Shown one piece after another: positions 5,248-6,938 of a DNA stretch of 6,938 nt. The notes beneath the pieces were generated by a model. That model was given only the letters and a program-made list of their open reading frames with translations. It did not search any database and was not told the DNA's origin. The stretch is taken from positions 48,865 through 55,802 of the forward strand of contig DEJF01000067.1 in NCBI GenBank assembly GCA_002353225.1. Reading direction: 5' to 3'. Position numbers and translations under genes: made by a program. Numbering within the stretch: the first letter of the stretch is position 1; the number at the start of each line of letters is the position of its first letter. The stretch is from Prevotella sp. UBA2755. GTDB taxonomy: Bacteria; Bacteroidota; Bacteroidia; Bacteroidales; Bacteroidaceae.

Positions 5248-6120
5248 ATGGCTTTAAAGATTGTTGTTCTGGCGAAGCAAGTGCCAGACACCCGTAACGT
5301 GGGTAAGGATGCTATGACAGCCGAAGGAACGGTGAACCGTGCTGCCCTACCCGCTATCTTCAACCCAGAAGATTTGAACGCCTTGGAGCAGGCTCTTCGT
5401 CTGAAAGAGCAGAATCCTGGCTCTACAGTAGGAATCCTCACGATGGGTCCTCCTCGTGCAGGTGAGATTATCCGTCAGGGACTTTATCGTGGTGCCGATA
5501 CGGGTTGGTTGCTGACCGACCGTCTGTTTGCCGGTGCCGATACGCTTGCCACCAGTTATGCGCTTGCCACTGCCATCAAGAAGATTGGTGATGTGGACAT
5601 CGTGATTGGCGGTCGTCAGGCTATCGACGGTGATACCGCACAGGTAGGTCCTCAGGTAGCCCAGAAGTTAGGACTTAATCAGGTGACATACGCTGAGGAG
5701 GTGCTCAGTGTGAAGGACGGCAAGGCTACCATCAAGCGTGTCATCGACGGTGGTGTGGAGACCGTAGAGGCTCCCCTGCCCGTAGTGATTACCGTGAATG
5801 GAAGTGCCGCTCCCTGTCGCCCACAGAACGCCAAGTTGGTGATGAAGTACAAGCGTGCCACCTGTCCGATGGAGCGTCCTGCCGAGGGTACCGCTTATGA
5901 CAACCTCTACGAGGAGCGTCCTTATCTGACGCTGAACCAGTGGAGCGTTGCCGATGTTGATGGCGATGTGAACCAGTGTGGTCTGAGTGGCTCACCCACC
6001 AAGGTGAAGGCCATCAAGAACATCGTGTTCCAGGCAAAGGAGTCGAAGACCTTAACGGCTTCAGATGCTGATATCGAGGGAATGATTAAGGAATTGTTGG
6101 ACGAGAAAATCATTGGTTAA
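5248..6120 (+). CDS. etfB: Electron transfer flavoprotein, beta subunit
   Basis: EtfB pairs with EtfA in a soluble cytoplasmic heterodimer that takes electrons from acyl-CoA dehydrogenase-type or other flavin enzymes; the beta subunit holds AMP, or a second FAD in bifurcating types. The 290-residue product is slightly longer than the roughly 250-residue classical form, as is common in anaerobes. It shows the N-terminal MALKIVVLAKQVPDT, the nucleotide-binding segment DIVIGGRQAIDGDTAQVGPQ (117-136), and the family signature IKRVIDGGVETVEAPLPVVI (162-181). ATG 5248 is chosen because the family begins there; an ATG at 5194 would only add untranslated leader. The codons are visibly richer in G+C than in the genes to the left. 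The gene has a clear promoter and operator-like boxes upstream, and etfA follows after nine bases. An acyl-CoA dehydrogenase gene would be expected beyond the window. Confidence 0.97.
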   Translation: MALKIVVLAKQVPDTRNVGKDAMTAEGTVNRAALPAIFNPEDLNALEQALRLKEQNPGSTVGILTMGPPRAGEIIRQGLYRGADTGWLLTDRLFAGADTLATSYALATAIKKIGDVDIVIGGRQAIDGDTAQVGPQVAQKLGLNQVTYAEEVLSVKDGKATIKRVIDGGVETVEAPLPVVITVNGSAAPCRPQNAKLVMKYKRATCPMERPAEGTAYDNLYEERPYLTLNQWSVADVDGDVNQCGLSGSPTKVKAIKNIVFQAKESKTLTASDADIEGMIKELLDEKIIG

Positions 6121-6129
6121 TATAGGATT

Positions 6130-6938
6130 ATGAACAACGTATTTGTATATTGCGAGATAGAAGGTACTCAGGTACAGGAAGTATCTCAGGAGCTGCTGAC
6201 CAAAGGTCGCAAACTCGCCAATGAACTCGGAGTAGAACTTCATGCCGTTGTTGCCGGTACAGGTATCAAGGGTAAGGTAGAGGACCAGATACTGCCCTAC
6301 GGTGTCGACAAACTGTTTGTCTTCGACGGCGAGGGACTGTTCCCCTATACCTCAGCTCCCCACACCGACATCCTCGTCAACCTCTTCAAGGAGGAGCAGC
6401 CACAGATCTGTCTGATGGGTGCTACGGTGATTGGTCGTGACCTCGGTCCCCGTGTCAGTTCCTCACTGACCTCCGGTCTGACCGCCGACTGCACAGAGTT
6501 GGAGATTGGTCCGTATGAAGACAAGAAAGCCGGTAAGGTTTATGAGAACCTACTCTACCAGATTCGTCCTGCCTTCGGTGGTAACATCGTGGCAACAATC
6601 GTGAATCCTGAGCACCGTCCCCAGATGGCTACCGTCCGCTCTGGTGTGATGCAGAAGGCTATCTACGAGGGTAAAGCTAAGAATGATGTCGTATATCCTG
6701 AGGTTTCCAAATATGTGGATATGGCTGTTGCCGGTGTGGTAAAGGTACTCGACCACCATGTGGAGGCTGCCAAGCACAACCTGAAGGGTGCGCCCATCGT
6801 CGTTGCCGGTGGTTACGGTATGGGTTCGAAGGAAAACTTCGACATGCTGTTCCAGCTCGCCAAAGTATTGCATGGTGAGGTAGGTGGTTCTCGTGCCGCT
6901 GTCGATGCCGGCTGGCTCGACCACGACCGTCAGATTGG
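6130..6938 (+). CDS. etfA: Electron transfer flavoprotein, alpha subunit (3' end outside the window)
   Basis: Begins MNNVFVYCEIEGTQVQEVSQ at ATG 6130, nine bases after etfB, and is still open at the window edge after 269 full codons and two bases. The N-terminal domain shows the conserved MGATVIGRDLGPRVSSSLTS (96-115) and GLTADCTELEI. The FAD-binding C-terminal domain begins with APIVVAGGYGMGS (221-233) and GEVGGSRAAVDAGWLDHDRQ (249-268), whose Ser-Arg contacts FAD in known structures. The sequence is cut just before the expected GQTG motif, so roughly the last 70 residues are missing. EtfA carries the redox-active FAD and docks with partner dehydrogenases. Both subunits look intact and co-transcribed. 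Whether this Etf is classical or bifurcating cannot be settled without the missing end and the neighbouring genes. Confidence 0.97.
   Translation, partial: MNNVFVYCEIEGTQVQEVSQELLTKGRKLANELGVELHAVVAGTGIKGKVEDQILPYGVDKLFVFDGEGLFPYTSAPHTDILVNLFKEEQPQICLMGATVIGRDLGPRVSSSLTSGLTADCTELEIGPYEDKKAGKVYENLLYQIRPAFGGNIVATIVNPEHRPQMATVRSGVMQKAIYEGKAKNDVVYPEVSKYVDMAVAGVVKVLDHHVEAAKHNLKGAPIVVAGGYGMGSKENFDMLFQLAKVLHGEVGGSRAAVDAGWLDHDRQI

Noticed and set aside
1..6938. CRISPR arrays, tRNA or rRNA genes, transposase genes or attachment-site duplications
   Set aside because: I looked for regularly spaced direct repeats, tRNA-like cloverleafs, transposase motifs and flanking duplications and saw none that I could support.

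Overview
The window looks like chromosomal DNA of a Bacteroidales bacterium, most plausibly Prevotella or a close relative. The support is three promoters of the Bacteroidota type (a TAnnTTTG -7 element, two of them with a TTTG -33 element 20 bases upstream), a WYL regulator of the form common in that order, and an etfB-etfA operon whose proteins read as typical Bacteroidales versions. The genus is inference; the order is fairly secure.

Layout. (1) 1-1068, plus strand: a promoter, a WYL-domain regulator reduced to its two ends by a large internal deletion, and a DEDDh 3'-5' exonuclease with all catalytic residues but an ATA codon where its ATG should be. (2) 1069-1590: no intact gene. It holds an imperfect inverted repeat of about 200 bases and the last blade of an Asp-box beta-propeller protein, apparently frameshifted at an A8 run. 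(3) 1611-4253, plus strand: the most interesting part, a tight two-gene unit of an unrecognised protein with two membrane helices followed by a GmrSD-like DUF262/DUF1524 protein with intact motifs, closed by a clean terminator. (4) 4340-4925, minus strand: two small genes behind a perfect promoter, one interrupted by a TAG codon and the other by a frameshift, possibly with a third tiny remnant. (5) 5041-6938, plus strand: the etfB-etfA operon, with a cluster of TGC(A/G)CA boxes phased at about 20 bases upstream of and inside its promoter. etfA runs off the end.

How it fits together. The etf genes are core metabolism: a heterodimeric flavoprotein that moves electrons from acyl-CoA dehydrogenase-type enzymes. 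Everything to the left reads as an accessory region. It is visibly richer in A+T than etfBA and contains at least four damaged genes around one intact pair. That pair joins a predicted modified-DNA or foreign-DNA nuclease to a membrane protein and is best read as a candidate anti-phage system. I cannot tell from sequence alone whether this exact pairing has been described.
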